A stretch of DNA of 64,000 nucleotides from Betaproteobacteria bacterium (GTDB lineage: Bacteria > Pseudomonadota > Gammaproteobacteria > Burkholderiales > Usitatibacteraceae): positions 496,001-560,000 of the forward strand of contig JADJMI010000001.1 in the NCBI GenBank assembly GCA_016709665.1. The letters run 5' to 3'. The notes under the pieces are model-generated. The model worked only from the letters and a program-made list of their open reading frames with translations. It was not told the origin of the DNA and made no database searches. Each line of letters opens with the position of its first letter. The stretch's first letter is position 1. Positions 1 through 8,188 of the stretch are shown here, one piece after another. The position numbers were made by a program, and so were the translations under genes.

Positions 1-1283
1 CGCATTCCCTCCGTGAGCCTCACCGGCGAGGGCATCGCCGAGGCGGTCGCGTTCCTGCGCGCGAAGCTGCTCGCCTGGGGCTTCGACGTGGAAGTGCACG
101 AGACCTCGAGCCAGCCCATCGTCTACGCCGAGATCGGCCCGAAGGACGCCGCGTTCACCTGGCTCACCTACGGCCACTACGACGTCTACCCCGCCGACGC
201 GAAGCAGGAAGGCTGGAAGACGAACCCCTTCGAGCCCGTGGTCGACGGCGACCGCATCTGGGGCCGCGGCGCGGGCGACAACAAGGGCCAGCACCTCGCG
301 CTCCTTCACGCCATCGCCCTCTACCGCGAGTTGCACGGCGAACTGCCGATCCGCATCAAGGTGATCCTCGAAGGCGACGAGGAGACCGGCAGCCGGCCGC
401 TCCCGGAATTCGTCGAGAAGCACCGGGACCGGCTCGCGGCCGACCTCGTCGTGTATTCCGACGGCCCGATGTATCCCAACGACCAGCCGGCGCTCCTCTG
501 GGCGTGCGCGGCAACCTCGGCGTCGAGTTCCACGCCACGGGCGCGAAGCGCAACCTCCACTCCGGCGCCTACGGCGGCGTGGCGCCCAATCCCACGCTCG
601 AACTCATCCACCTGCTCGCGGAGATGGTCGACCGCGAAGGCAAGATGCTGGTGCCGGGCGCGGGCTACGCCGACGTGACCATCACGCCGTCGGAAGCCGA
701 GGCCGTGAAGCGCATCCCGCTCGACCTCGCGGGCGTGGAGGCGAGCATCGGCGTGAAGCCCACGGTGACCGATCCCGCCACGTTCCACGAGCGCCTGATG
801 CTGCGGCCCGCGTTCAACGTCTCGGGCTTCACCTCGGGCTACACGGGCAGCGGGCAGAAGACGATCATCTTCAAGGAAGCGCTCGCCAAGGCGGACATCC
901 GCCTCGTGGGCGGGCAGGACCCGGCAGCGGTGTTCGCGGCCATCCGAAAGTTCGCGGCCGACCGCGGCTACGCCGGCATCGAGATCCGGGAACTCAAGGG
1001 CACGCCGCCCTCGCGCACGTCGCTCGACAGCCCGTTCGTGCCGATGGTGAGGCAGGCGGTCGCCGACGGCTTCGGCCGCGAGCCGCTGGTGGTGCCCTCG
1101 CTCGGCGGCACGACGCCGGACTTCGTGTTCACGAAGCTGCTCGGCCTGCCCTCGATCGTGGTGCCGCTCGCGCCCTACGACGAGAACAACCATGCGCCCA
1201 ACGAATCCACGAAGGTCTCGCTCTACCTGGCGGGTATCCGCTCGGGCATGCGCCTCATCGAGGCGATGGGCAAGCGTGCGTAG
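1..1283 (+). CDS. M20 family metallopeptidase (5' partial, one frame break)
   Basis: Zinc-dependent M20 peptidase/deacylase; the substrate cannot be told from sequence. The reading frame is open from base 1, so the true start lies upstream. Family metal and catalytic motifs appear in order: TYGHYDVYP (first His), GRGAGDNKG (bridging Asp), EGDEETGS (catalytic and metal Glu), YSDGP, and ENNHAPNES near the C terminus (last metal His). The frame breaks near base 497: upstream the protein reads in frame 1, and from about 504 it continues as RGNLGVEFHATG in frame 3. Restoring one C in the CTCCTCTGGG stretch rejoins the halves as LLLGVRGNLG. The stop overlaps the next gene's GTG start. The family is certain; the frameshift is probably a sequencing error. 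Confidence 0.85.
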   Translation, partial: HSLREPHRRGHRRGGRVPAREAARLGLRRGSARDLEPAHRLRRDRPEGRRVHLAHLRPLRRLPRRREAGRLEDEPLRARGRRRPHLGPRRGRQQGPAPRAPSRHRPLPRVARRTADPHQGDPRRRRGDRQPAAPGIRREAPGPARGRPRRVFRRPDVSQRPAGAPLGVRGNLGVEFHATGAKRNLHSGAYGGVAPNPTLELIHLLAEMVDREGKMLVPGAGYADVTITPSEAEAVKRIPLDLAGVEASIGVKPTVTDPATFHERLMLRPAFNVSGFTSGYTGSGQKTIIFKEALAKADIRLVGGQDPAAVFAAIRKFAADRGYAGIEIRELKGTPPSRTSLDSPFVPMVRQAVADGFGREPLVVPSLGGTTPDFVFTKLLGLPSIVVPLAPYDENNHAPNESTKVSLYLAGIRSGMRLIEAMGKRA

Positions 1284-1805
1284 CGCCGCCCTGCTCCTGC
1301 TGCTCACCGCCGCGCCGATCGCCTTCGCCAAGGCGCCCGCCGAATCGTTCTGCACGCCGCAGGAAGACGTGATCTTCGCCTGCCGCGCGGGCGCGAAGCT
1401 CGTTTCCATCTGCGCGTCGAAGGATGCCTCGCCGACGAAGGGCAGCGTGCAATACCGGTTCGGCAAGCCCGACCCGAAGGCGCCGCTCGAACTCAAGCTG
1501 CCCGAGGTACCGACCCTGCCGCCCAAGACGGCCACAGGCACGAACGTGCCCTTCGCCGGCGGCGGCGGCACGTGGATGCGCTTCCGCAAGGGCGAGTACG
1601 CCTACGTCGCCTTCTCGGGCATCGGCCGGTGGGGCCCGAAGGGCGAGACGGCCACCAAGGCCGGCCTCGTGGTGGAGCGCGGCGGAAGGCGATCGCCAAC
1701 CTGAGCTGCAAGGGCGGCGATGCGGATGGCGAGATGGGACCGGACTGGTTCGGCAAGGCCGGCATCCAGGCCGGCCCGAACGAGGATTTCGACTTCCCCG
1801 AGTAG
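1276..1805 (+). CDS. small secreted protein of unknown function (one frame break)
   Basis: I do not recognise the family. The GTG start at 1276 overlaps the M20 stop and begins VRSAALLLLLTAAPIAFAKA, a clear Sec signal peptide with cleavage after AFA. The mature part has two Cys-containing segments (SFCTPQEDVIFACRAG and SICASKD), a Pro/Lys-rich middle and a glycine run (AGGGGTW). The frame breaks near 1685: frame 1 stops at 1704, but frame 3 continues convincingly as KAIANLSCKGGDADGEMG and ends PNEDFDFPE. One A lost from GGCGGAAAGG would explain it. Probably periplasmic; the paired Cys suggest a disulfide. Translational coupling to the peptidase suggests co-expression. Confidence 0.6.
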
Positions 1806-1818
1806 ATCCCGCGCCGGC

Positions 1819-2187
1819 CTAGCGCTTCTTCTCGCGCGCCGCCCTCGCCTCGTCGACGAGCCACTTGGGGGCGCTCACCGCGGGGTTCGCGCGCGAGTAG
1901 ACGATGTCGATGGGGTCTCCCACGTCGAACTGGTCGAATCGCCCCTCCGTGACCTGCGAGCGGAAGCGGTGCTCGCGGCCCCGTTCGTCCTTGTACGCGT
2001 AACGCAGGTGCTTGCCCTTGCGCGTGCCCCCGCCCCCCCCGAACACGAGCTTTTCTTCCACGAGACCGATCGTCTCGATGCCGTCCTGCACGAGGCGACC
2101 GAACTCGCCGGCGCGGCGCACGATGACGATCGCGGCCACCGCGACGAGAATCACGAGGCTGCCGAGGACGATCAGGAAGATCTGCAT
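1819..2187 (-). CDS. DUF3592-type membrane-anchored protein
   Basis: A 122-residue protein that starts MQIFLIVLGSLVILVAVAAI, a single N-terminal membrane anchor. A soluble domain follows, with a glycine run (VFGGGGGTRKGK) and a beta-rich C terminus (HLRYAYKDERGREH, VGDPIDIVYSRANPAVSAP). The pattern of YxY, then a basic/aromatic strand, then V.Y...NP fits DUF3592, a family of unknown function. Longer upstream starts were rejected because they read through the end of the neighbouring cyclase in the wrong frame. It lies 14 bases after the diguanylate cyclase on the same strand and is probably cotranscribed. Confidence 0.6.
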   Translation of the reverse strand: MQIFLIVLGSLVILVAVAAIVIVRRAGEFGRLVQDGIETIGLVEEKLVFGGGGGTRKGKHLRYAYKDERGREHRFRSQVTEGRFDQFDVGDPIDIVYSRANPAVSAPKWLVDEARAAREKKR

Positions 2188-2201
2188 GGCCGTTGCTCCC
2201 C

Positions 2202-3363
2202 TCAGGCGGCCGCCGCGCTCACGACGCGGTTGCGTCCCGCGCGCTTGGCCTCGTAGAGGCGCCGGTCGGCCACGGAAAAAAGGGCATCCCAGGTCTCGCC
2301 GTCCTGGGGAAATCGCGCGACGCCGCCGCTCACCGTCACCGCGAGGGCGTGACCTCGTGCAGGAGGGACGTGGCCTCGATGGCGTGGCGCAGCCGGTCCG
2401 CGGCCAGGTGCGCACCGCCGGGCAGCGGGTCGGCCATGAGCACGACGAATTCCTCGCCGCCGATGCGGCCCAGCACGTCGCCGCCGCGCTTGCCCGCCGC
2501 GAGGGCGCGCCCGACGTGGGCGAGGAGCGCGTCGCCGACCAGGTGGCCATGCGTGTCGTTCGTGCCCTTGAAGTGGTCCAGGTCGAAGACTGCCAGGGCG
2601 AGGCCGCCGCCCTTGCGCTTCATGCGCGCCACCTCGTCCGCGAAGCGATCGACGATCGCGCGGCGATTGGCTAGGCCCGTCAACGAATCGGTGAAGGCCA
2701 TGCGCAGCATACCGGCGCGCGTGATGCTCACCTCCATCCAGAAGACCCGAAGGCCGCGGCGACGCCGACGAGGATCTGCGCGATGGCGAAGACCGCCACC
2801 ACGATGTCGAGGCGCTGCCGGTCGATGGGCTCGGCGAAGAGCGCCGGCATCGAGGCGACGCGCGCCCACCAGATGACCACCGCGGCGAGCAGCACCCCGC
2901 CCACGACCCGGGCTGCACGCCCCGCGTCCTCGTGCGGGGCCCTGAGGAGCGCGAGACCGGCATGAATGAAGAGCACCGTTCCCACGATCGTCGGTACGAC
3001 GACGTTGAACCCGTGGTTCGGGGGTGAGATCGCGAAGTTGCCGTAGGCGAGCGCGGCCGTGGCGATGGCAAGCCCGACGAGCGCGGAAGTCCGGTCGAGG
3101 CCACGCTTCGTGTAGTGCAGGGCCCCCAGCGCCGTCACGATCGACGAGCCCGAGATGAGGATGTTCCCGACGAAGAGCGCGACGGGCTTGGTGGGCACGC
3201 CCGCGAGGCTCACCGCGATGCCCGACGCATAGACGAGCAAACCCCAGCCCCACAGGCGGATGCCGCGGCCATCCGCCTCGCCCCGCGCCGCGCCCAGGCA
3301 CAGCAGCCCGAGCGCCACGTGGACGCTGAGCAGGGCGATCGTGAGGAATTCGGCGCGCGGCAC
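2202..3363 (-). CDS. membrane GGDEF diguanylate cyclase (two frame breaks)
   Basis: Predicted to make cyclic di-GMP from two GTP. The N-terminal ~210 residues (GTG start at 3363) form six or seven hydrophobic helices, a membrane sensor module. A complete GGDEF domain follows: DSLTGLANRRA at the start, DLDHFKGTNDTHGH, and the signature GGEEF. An RxxD product-inhibition site (RGGD) sits five residues before GGEEF, so feedback inhibition should be intact. The frame breaks twice: near 2748 (the sensor half ends FGSSGWR, then continues FWMEVSITR) and near 2352 (LLHEV, then HALAVTVSGGVARF). Each is repaired by one G in a G run. Downstream of ridA in the dadA cluster, so it may be coexpressed with amino-acid catabolism. 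Confidence 0.8.
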
Positions 3364-3372
3364 GGCGGGCCC

Positions 3373-3720
3373 CTACTGCGCGGCGACGACCAGGATCTCG
3401 ATCCGGTAGGACGGGTTCGCGAGCTTCGCCTCGATGGTGGCGCGCGCCGGCGCGTGGCCCGGGACGACCCAGCGCTCCCACACCGAATTCATGGCGGCGA
3501 AGTCGGCCATGTCCGGCAGGAAGATCTGCGCGGTGAGGATCTTCGTCTTGTCGCTGCCCACCTCGCCCAGCAGGCGGTCGATGGAGGCGAGCACGTCCTG
3601 CGTCTGGCCGATGATGTCGAGGGTCATGTCGGAGGCGACCTGCCCGGCGAGGTAAACCGTGCCGTTGTGCACGACCATCTCGGAAAGGCGCTTGCCCACG
3701 TGGTGGCGGTTGAGGCTCAT
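3373..3720 (-). CDS. RidA/YjgF-family enamine/imine deaminase
   Basis: A 115-residue RidA-family protein, close to the usual ~115-130. RidA proteins hydrolyse reactive 2-aminoacrylate and related enamines/imines released by PLP enzymes such as threonine/serine dehydratase. Family features include NGTVYLAGQVA near the start, DRLLGEVGSDKTKILTAQIF in the centre, and PGHAPARATIEAKLANP, which supplies the conserved Arg that binds the substrate carboxylate. It sits 35 bases after the threonine ammonia-lyase gene on the same strand, the enzyme whose by-product it would detoxify. The sequence resembles the longer-loop Rid subfamilies more than canonical RidA, so the exact substrate is open. Confidence 0.85.
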   Translation of the reverse strand: MSLNRHHVGKRLSEMVVHNGTVYLAGQVASDMTLDIIGQTQDVLASIDRLLGEVGSDKTKILTAQIFLPDMADFAAMNSVWERWVVPGHAPARATIEAKLANPSYRIEILVVAAQ

Positions 3721-3755
3721 GGAAAATGCTCCGTGTCGGGGTTGCGAAAAGCGGG

Positions 3756-4970
3756 TCACTCGTCGAAGTTTCGCACGCGCGCGAGGTAGCCGGCGCGGGT
3801 GAGGGCTTCGACGATCTCGGCCACGTGCGCGTGGCTGCGGGTCTTCAGGACGAAATCCACCTCCGCGTCCTGCACGGCGAGGTGGGTGAAGGCGCGCTGG
3901 TGATGCACCTCCTCGATGTTGGCGTTCTGGTCCGCCAGCAGGGACGTGACGCGGGCGAGCGAGCCGGGCAGGTCGCGCACCTGCACGCGCACCCGCGCGA
4001 GGCGCCCGCCGCGCACCATGCCGCGCTCGATGATCTCCGCGAGCACCAGCGGATCGATGTTGCCGCCGCAGAGCACCAGCCCCACCCGGCGGCCGGCGTA
4101 GCGGCCGGGCTCCTTGAGGAGCGCGGCGAGCGAGGCGGCGCCCGCGCCCTCCACCACCGTCTTCTCGATCTCGAGGAGCATCACGATCGCCTGCTCGATG
4201 TCGCCCTCGTCCACCAGCACGATGTCGGAGACGAGCCGCTCGACGATGGCCCGCGTGATCCGGCCGGGCTCCTTCACCGCGATGCCCTCGGCGATGGTCG
4301 AGGCGCCGAAGCTCGCGTGCGTGCCGCGCACCGCGTGGTACATGGAGGGGAAGCGCTCCGTCTCGACGCCGATCACCTCGATGCCGGGCTTGAGCGCCTT
4401 GGCCGCCGTGGCCATGCCCGCGATGAGGCCGCCGCCGCCGATGGCGACGAGGAGGGTGTCCAGCTGCGGGTGCGCCGCCAGCATCTCGAGCGCGACCGTG
4501 CCCTGGCCGGCCACGACCTTCTCGTCGTCGTAGGGGTGCACCAGCGTGAGGCCGCGCGTGGCGGCGAGTTCGCGGGCATGGGACTTGGCCTCGTCGAAGT
4601 TCTCGCCGTGCAGGATCACCTCGGCGCCGTGCCGGCGCGTGTGCTCCACCTTCACGAAAGGCGTGTGGCGCGGCATCACGATGACCGCCGGGATGCCCAG
4701 CCGGCTCGCGTGGTAGGCGACGCCCTGCGCATGGTTGCCGGCCGAGCAGGCGACGACGCCCTGCGTCGCGGCTTCCGGCGAAAGCGAGAGCAGCTTCACC
4801 AGGGCCCCGCGCTCCTTGAACGAGGCGGTGAACTGGTGGTTCTCGAACTTGAGCCAGACCTGGGCGCCCGTGATCTCCGAGAGCGTGCGCGAATGCAGGC
4901 AGGGCGTGTCGACGACCTGGCCGCGCAGGAGGTCCGCGGCGGCGCGGATGTCTTCGAGAGTGACCGTCAT
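3756..4970 (-). CDS. ilvA: threonine ammonia-lyase with C-terminal ACT domain
   Basis: PLP enzyme that deaminates threonine (and serine) to 2-oxobutyrate (pyruvate) and ammonia. It has 404 residues. The N-terminal catalytic domain contains the PLP lysine in FTASFKERGA, the Asn-bearing CSAGNHAQGV, and the phosphate-binding loop AIGGGGLIAG. CGGNIDP lies near the end of the domain. The last ~80 residues (VQVRDLPGSLARVTSLLADQ onward) are a single ACT domain, as in the short catabolic/biosynthetic IlvA-TdcB type rather than the long two-ACT form. It lies between dadA and ridA, which favours a catabolic role. The symbol could equally be tdcB. Confidence 0.9.
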   Translation of the reverse strand: MTVTLEDIRAAADLLRGQVVDTPCLHSRTLSEITGAQVWLKFENHQFTASFKERGALVKLLSLSPEAATQGVVACSAGNHAQGVAYHASRLGIPAVIVMPRHTPFVKVEHTRRHGAEVILHGENFDEAKSHARELAATRGLTLVHPYDDEKVVAGQGTVALEMLAAHPQLDTLLVAIGGGGLIAGMATAAKALKPGIEVIGVETERFPSMYHAVRGTHASFGASTIAEGIAVKEPGRITRAIVERLVSDIVLVDEGDIEQAIVMLLEIEKTVVEGAGAASLAALLKEPGRYAGRRVGLVLCGGNIDPLVLAEIIERGMVRGGRLARVRVQVRDLPGSLARVTSLLADQNANIEEVHHQRAFTHLAVQDAEVDFVLKTRSHAHVAEIVEALTRAGYLARVRNFDE

Positions 4971-5003
4971 CCGCGCATTGTCCCGTAAATCGGCCGCGCG
5001 GGG

Positions 5004-6254
5004 CTAATCCGCGAAGGCGAAGGCGACCTCGGGGCGGCGTCCCGAGATCCGGTCGGCCAGCGCCCGGCCCGAGCCGCACGCCATCGTCCAGCCGAGGGTG
5101 CCATGGCCCGTGTTGATCCAGAGGTTCGGGATGCGCGTGCGGCCGATGACCGGGACCCCGGAGGGCGTCGCCGGTCGCAGGCCCGTCCAGTACGCCGGAT
5201 TCGCCCAGTCGCCGGCCTCGGGCAGCATCTCGCGCATGCGCCGCACGAGCGCCTCGCAGCGCAGCGGGTTCAGGTCCGTCGAATAGCCGGAGAGTTCCGC
5301 CGTCCCCGCCACGCGGATGCGATCGCCCAGGCGGGTGATCACGAGCTTCGCCTCGTCGTCCGTGAGCGCGACGCGCGGGGCGCGGGCCGGGTCGGCGACC
5401 GCGACCGTGGCCGAATAGCCCTTCGCGGGATACACCGGCAGGTCGATGCCGAGCGGACGCGTGAGCAAGGGGCTGTAGCTGCCCAGCGCGACGACGAACG
5501 CGTCGCCGGCGATCGCCTCCTCGCCCGCGGGCCCCTTCACGACGACGGCCGTCACGCCCTTGTCGGTGGCGCGAAGGCCCTGGATCTCGCGCCCGGTGAG
5601 GAAGGCGACGCCCTTCGCCTCGGCGCGCTTCGCGAGTTCCGCGGTGAACCGGTGCGCGTCGCCCGTCTCGTCGGAGGGCACGAAGATCGCTCCCGCGAGG
5701 CGGTCCCGGCACGGCGCGATCGCGGGCTCGAGGGCGAGGGCTTCCTCGACGCTCTTCTCCTCGCGCGCGAGCCCCAGGCGACGGAAGAGGGCCGAGGACT
5801 CGCGCGCGGACGCGAACGCCGCCTTGTCCGTGTACAGGTGCAGGATGCCCCGCGTCGATTCGTCGTACGCGATCCCGGTGCGGGCGCGCAGCAGCTGCAG
5901 CTGCTGGCGCGAGTAGAGGGCCAGGGAGAAGACCTGCGCGGTGTTGGCGGTGGCGCGCCACGCGAGGCATTCGAGGAGGAACTGCACGCCCCAGCGCCAC
6001 TGCGCGGGATCCATGCGCGGGCGGAAGAGCAGCGGCGCGTCGTCCCGGGACAGCCACCGCAGGATCTTCGCGGGCGCGCCGGGGCCGGCCCACGGCTCGG
6101 CGTGGCCGACGGAGACGTGCCCGCCGTTGGCGAAGGAAGTCTCGAGGCCGGGGGCCTCGCGCCGTTCGACAACGACGACTTCGTGGCCGGCCTCGGCGAG
6201 GTACCAGGCGCTCGCCGTGCCGATCACGCCGGCGCCGAGGACGATGACTTTCAT
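5004..6254 (-). CDS. dadA: D-amino acid dehydrogenase, small subunit type
   Basis: FAD-dependent oxidative deamination of D-amino acids (typically D-alanine) with electrons passed to the respiratory chain; peripheral inner-membrane enzyme. It has 416 residues. The N terminus MKVIVLGAGVIGTASAW is a Rossmann GxGxxG FAD motif, followed by the second-strand acid VVVERR. The DadA signature FANGGHVSVGHAEPW, the central ALEPAI segment, GLRPATPSGVPVIG and the C-terminal NTGHGTLGWTMACGSG are all present. I start at 6254 because the Rossmann motif begins at once; an upstream ATG would add unrelated residues. First gene of the dadA-ilvA-ridA cluster, with its own promoter and leader hairpin. Confidence 0.92.
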   Translation of the reverse strand: MKVIVLGAGVIGTASAWYLAEAGHEVVVVERREAPGLETSFANGGHVSVGHAEPWAGPGAPAKILRWLSRDDAPLLFRPRMDPAQWRWGVQFLLECLAWRATANTAQVFSLALYSRQQLQLLRARTGIAYDESTRGILHLYTDKAAFASARESSALFRRLGLAREEKSVEEALALEPAIAPCRDRLAGAIFVPSDETGDAHRFTAELAKRAEAKGVAFLTGREIQGLRATDKGVTAVVVKGPAGEEAIAGDAFVVALGSYSPLLTRPLGIDLPVYPAKGYSATVAVADPARAPRVALTDDEAKLVITRLGDRIRVAGTAELSGYSTDLNPLRCEALVRRMREMLPEAGDWANPAYWTGLRPATPSGVPVIGRTRIPNLWINTGHGTLGWTMACGSGRALADRISGRRPEVAFAFAD

Positions 6255-6285
6255 GGATGCGATCTTTTCGGGAGCCCGAAACGGA

Positions 6286-6323
6286 CAAGGGGAGAAGCGG
6301 CGCATTCCCCGCTTCTCCCCTTG
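6286..6323 (-). promoter_or_regulatory. 15-bp perfect stem-loop in the dadA leader
   Basis: Bases 6286-6300 and 6309-6323 are exact reverse complements, with an 8-base loop between them. The hairpin lies between the dadA promoter (6354-6382) and the dadA ATG (6254), so it would form in the 5' leader RNA. No U run follows it, so it is not an ordinary terminator. It could protect the RNA, be a protein-binding palindrome in DNA, or modulate translation. Confidence 0.6.
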
Positions 6324-6353
6324 ACCGCTGTCTCCTCCCCGGAGTTGGCGCGG

Positions 6354-6382
6354 ACTATAGGGAAATGCCCTAGACTTGTCAA
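6354..6382 (-). promoter_or_regulatory. sigma70-type promoter of dadA
   Basis: On the minus strand TTGACA (6382-6377) is followed by exactly 17 bases and TATAGT (6359-6354): a perfect -35 and a 5/6 -10. Transcription should start near 6347, giving a leader of about 90 bases before the dadA ATG at 6254. The divergent Nudix gene begins at 6386, four bases from the -35 box. Confidence 0.75.
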
Positions 6383-6385
6383 CGA

Positions 6386-7261
6386 ATGAAACCCCGCCGC
6401 CACGCCGACCTGGCCGACCTGGTGCGCTCCGCGTGCACCCACGCCTCGCACCTCGACCGCGAGATATCCCTCGTCGCCTTCGAAGTGCAGGACCACACGC
6501 TCGGGTGGCTGCGCCCGTCCTTCGCCAACGCGCTCAGGCGCTGGCCGCACTGGTTCGCGTTCGCCCCCGAACGCGTGCGCTTCACCGCCACGCCCGATAC
6601 GGCGCAGGGCCGCACCGCCGCGCTGGCGCAGGTGACGCGCGCGCTCGCCGCCGAGGGCATGATCGCGGGCTGGCGCGACGAGGAGGTGAGCGTCTCGCAC
6701 CACTACGCCGCGCCGGAGATGCTGCGCATCGAGCGCGCCGCGACGCGCGCCTTCGGCATGGTCGCGTACGGGGCCCACCTCACGGGGCTCACGCGCCGCG
6801 ACGGCGAAGCGCACCTGTGGATCGCGCGCCGCTCGGCCTCCAAGAGCGTGGACCCCGACCGGCTCGACAACCTCGTGGGCGGGCGCATCGCCTCGGGCTT
6901 CACGGTCGAGGAGACGATCCGCAAGGAAGCGTGGGAGGAGGCGGGGCTGCCGCCCGCGATGCTGCGCGGCGTCCCCTGCGTGGGCGCCCTGCGCGTGGAG
7001 TATTCCGTGCCCGAGGGCCTGCACCGCGAGATCCTCTTCGTGCACGACCTGTGGCTGCCGGAAGACTTCACGCCGAGGAACACCGACGGCGAGGTCTCGG
7101 CGCATTACTGCATGAGCATTCCGGCGACGATCGAGGCCCTGCTCGCGGGCGAGTTCACGCCCGACGCCGGCACCGTCACGGTGGACGCGCTCCTTCGCCT
7201 GGGCGTCGTCGCGCCGGAGGACCCGCAGTACCTGGACCTCGTGCGTCTCACGAAGCCGTGA
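6386..7261 (+). CDS. DUF4743 / Tnr3-like Nudix hydrolase
   Basis: A 291-residue protein. The N-terminal ~110 residues match the DUF4743 domain that precedes Nudix domains in Tnr3-like proteins (LVAFEVQDHTLGWLRPSFA, then a tract ending SVSHHYAAPE). The Nudix domain follows: AYGAHLTGL, WIARRSASKSVDPDRLDN, the Nudix box GGRIASGFTVEETIRKEAWE and EEAG. The metal-binding E-A-W-E-E core is intact. Homologues in plants and fungi act on damaged thiamine diphosphates; that activity here is by analogy. It shares a GTGA overlap with the downstream exporter, which suggests translational coupling. Confidence 0.8.
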   Translation: MKPRRHADLADLVRSACTHASHLDREISLVAFEVQDHTLGWLRPSFANALRRWPHWFAFAPERVRFTATPDTAQGRTAALAQVTRALAAEGMIAGWRDEEVSVSHHYAAPEMLRIERAATRAFGMVAYGAHLTGLTRRDGEAHLWIARRSASKSVDPDRLDNLVGGRIASGFTVEETIRKEAWEEAGLPPAMLRGVPCVGALRVEYSVPEGLHREILFVHDLWLPEDFTPRNTDGEVSAHYCMSIPATIEALLAGEFTPDAGTVTVDALLRLGVVAPEDPQYLDLVRLTKP

Positions 7262-8124
7262 GCGCCCTCGCGCTCGCGCTCGTCGTCGCCGCCGCGTTCA
7301 TCCACGCGAGCTGGAACTACCTGCTCAAGAAAAGCGGCGGCGGACCCGGTCTCGTCGCCCTCACCTCCATCGCCTCGCTGGCGATCTACGCCCCGCTCGC
7401 GGCCTTCGCCGTCTGGCAATCCGGGTGGAAGCCCGAGCCCGTGCACTTCGCCGTCACCTTCATGAGCGGCATGGTGCACACCGCGTACTTCCTGCTGCTC
7501 GACCGCGCCTATCGCGGCGGCGGCGACCTGTCCATCGTCTACCCGCTCGCCCGCGCGACGGGGCCCCTGCTCACGGTGGCCTTCGCCATCGCCGTGTTCG
7601 GCGAACGGCCGGGCCCCTGGGCGCTCGCCGGGGCGCTGCTCATCGGCGCCTCGGCGCTGGTGCTGGCCGGCAACCCCTTCGCGCAGTCCCGCGGCCACGT
7701 GCGCGAGGCGGTCGGCTTCGCGCTTCTCACCGGATTGATGATCGCGATCTACACCCTGCTCGACAAGCGCGCGGTGGCGGCCTACCTCATCCCGCCGCTC
7801 GTGTTCGACTGGATGACCAACGCCTTCCGCTGCGCGGTGCTGCTGCCGTGGGCGCGGCACCGGGCGCCGGGCGGGCTGTCGGCCGCCTGGGCCGGCCAGC
7901 GCCGGACGGCGCTCGCCATCGCCTTCCTGTCGCCGCTTTCCTACATTTTCGTCCTCACCGCGATGGTGTTCACCCCGGTGAGCCTGGTCGCGCCGGCGCG
8001 GGAGCTGTCGATCCTCTTCGCCGCGCTCATGGGGGCCCACTTCCTGCGCGAAGGCGATGTCCGCCGCCGCCTGCTGGCCGCGGTCGGGATGGCCTTCGGG
8101 ATAGCCGGCCTCGCGCTCGGCTGA
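7258..8124 (+). CDS. EamA/DMT-family transporter
   Basis: A 288-residue inner-membrane protein with about ten hydrophobic helices in two similar halves, as in drug/metabolite (EamA) exporters. The first half starts SALALALVVAAAFIHASWNY and ends in LLIGASALVLAG; the second starts AVGFALLTGLMIAIYTLLDK and ends AVGMAFGIAGLALG. The GTG start at 7258 overlaps the TGA of the Nudix gene. The substrate cannot be predicted. Coupling to a Tnr3-like Nudix gene makes a thiamine-related compound imaginable, but that is only inference. Confidence 0.8.
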   Translation: MSALALALVVAAAFIHASWNYLLKKSGGGPGLVALTSIASLAIYAPLAAFAVWQSGWKPEPVHFAVTFMSGMVHTAYFLLLDRAYRGGGDLSIVYPLARATGPLLTVAFAIAVFGERPGPWALAGALLIGASALVLAGNPFAQSRGHVREAVGFALLTGLMIAIYTLLDKRAVAAYLIPPLVFDWMTNAFRCAVLLPWARHRAPGGLSAAWAGQRRTALAIAFLSPLSYIFVLTAMVFTPVSLVAPARELSILFAALMGAHFLREGDVRRRLLAAVGMAFGIAGLALG

Positions 8125-8188
8125 GGGCCCCCGCCCTCCGGTATCATGGTCCGGCGTTCTTCCCGAGCGCTTCCCTCGACACGACACC

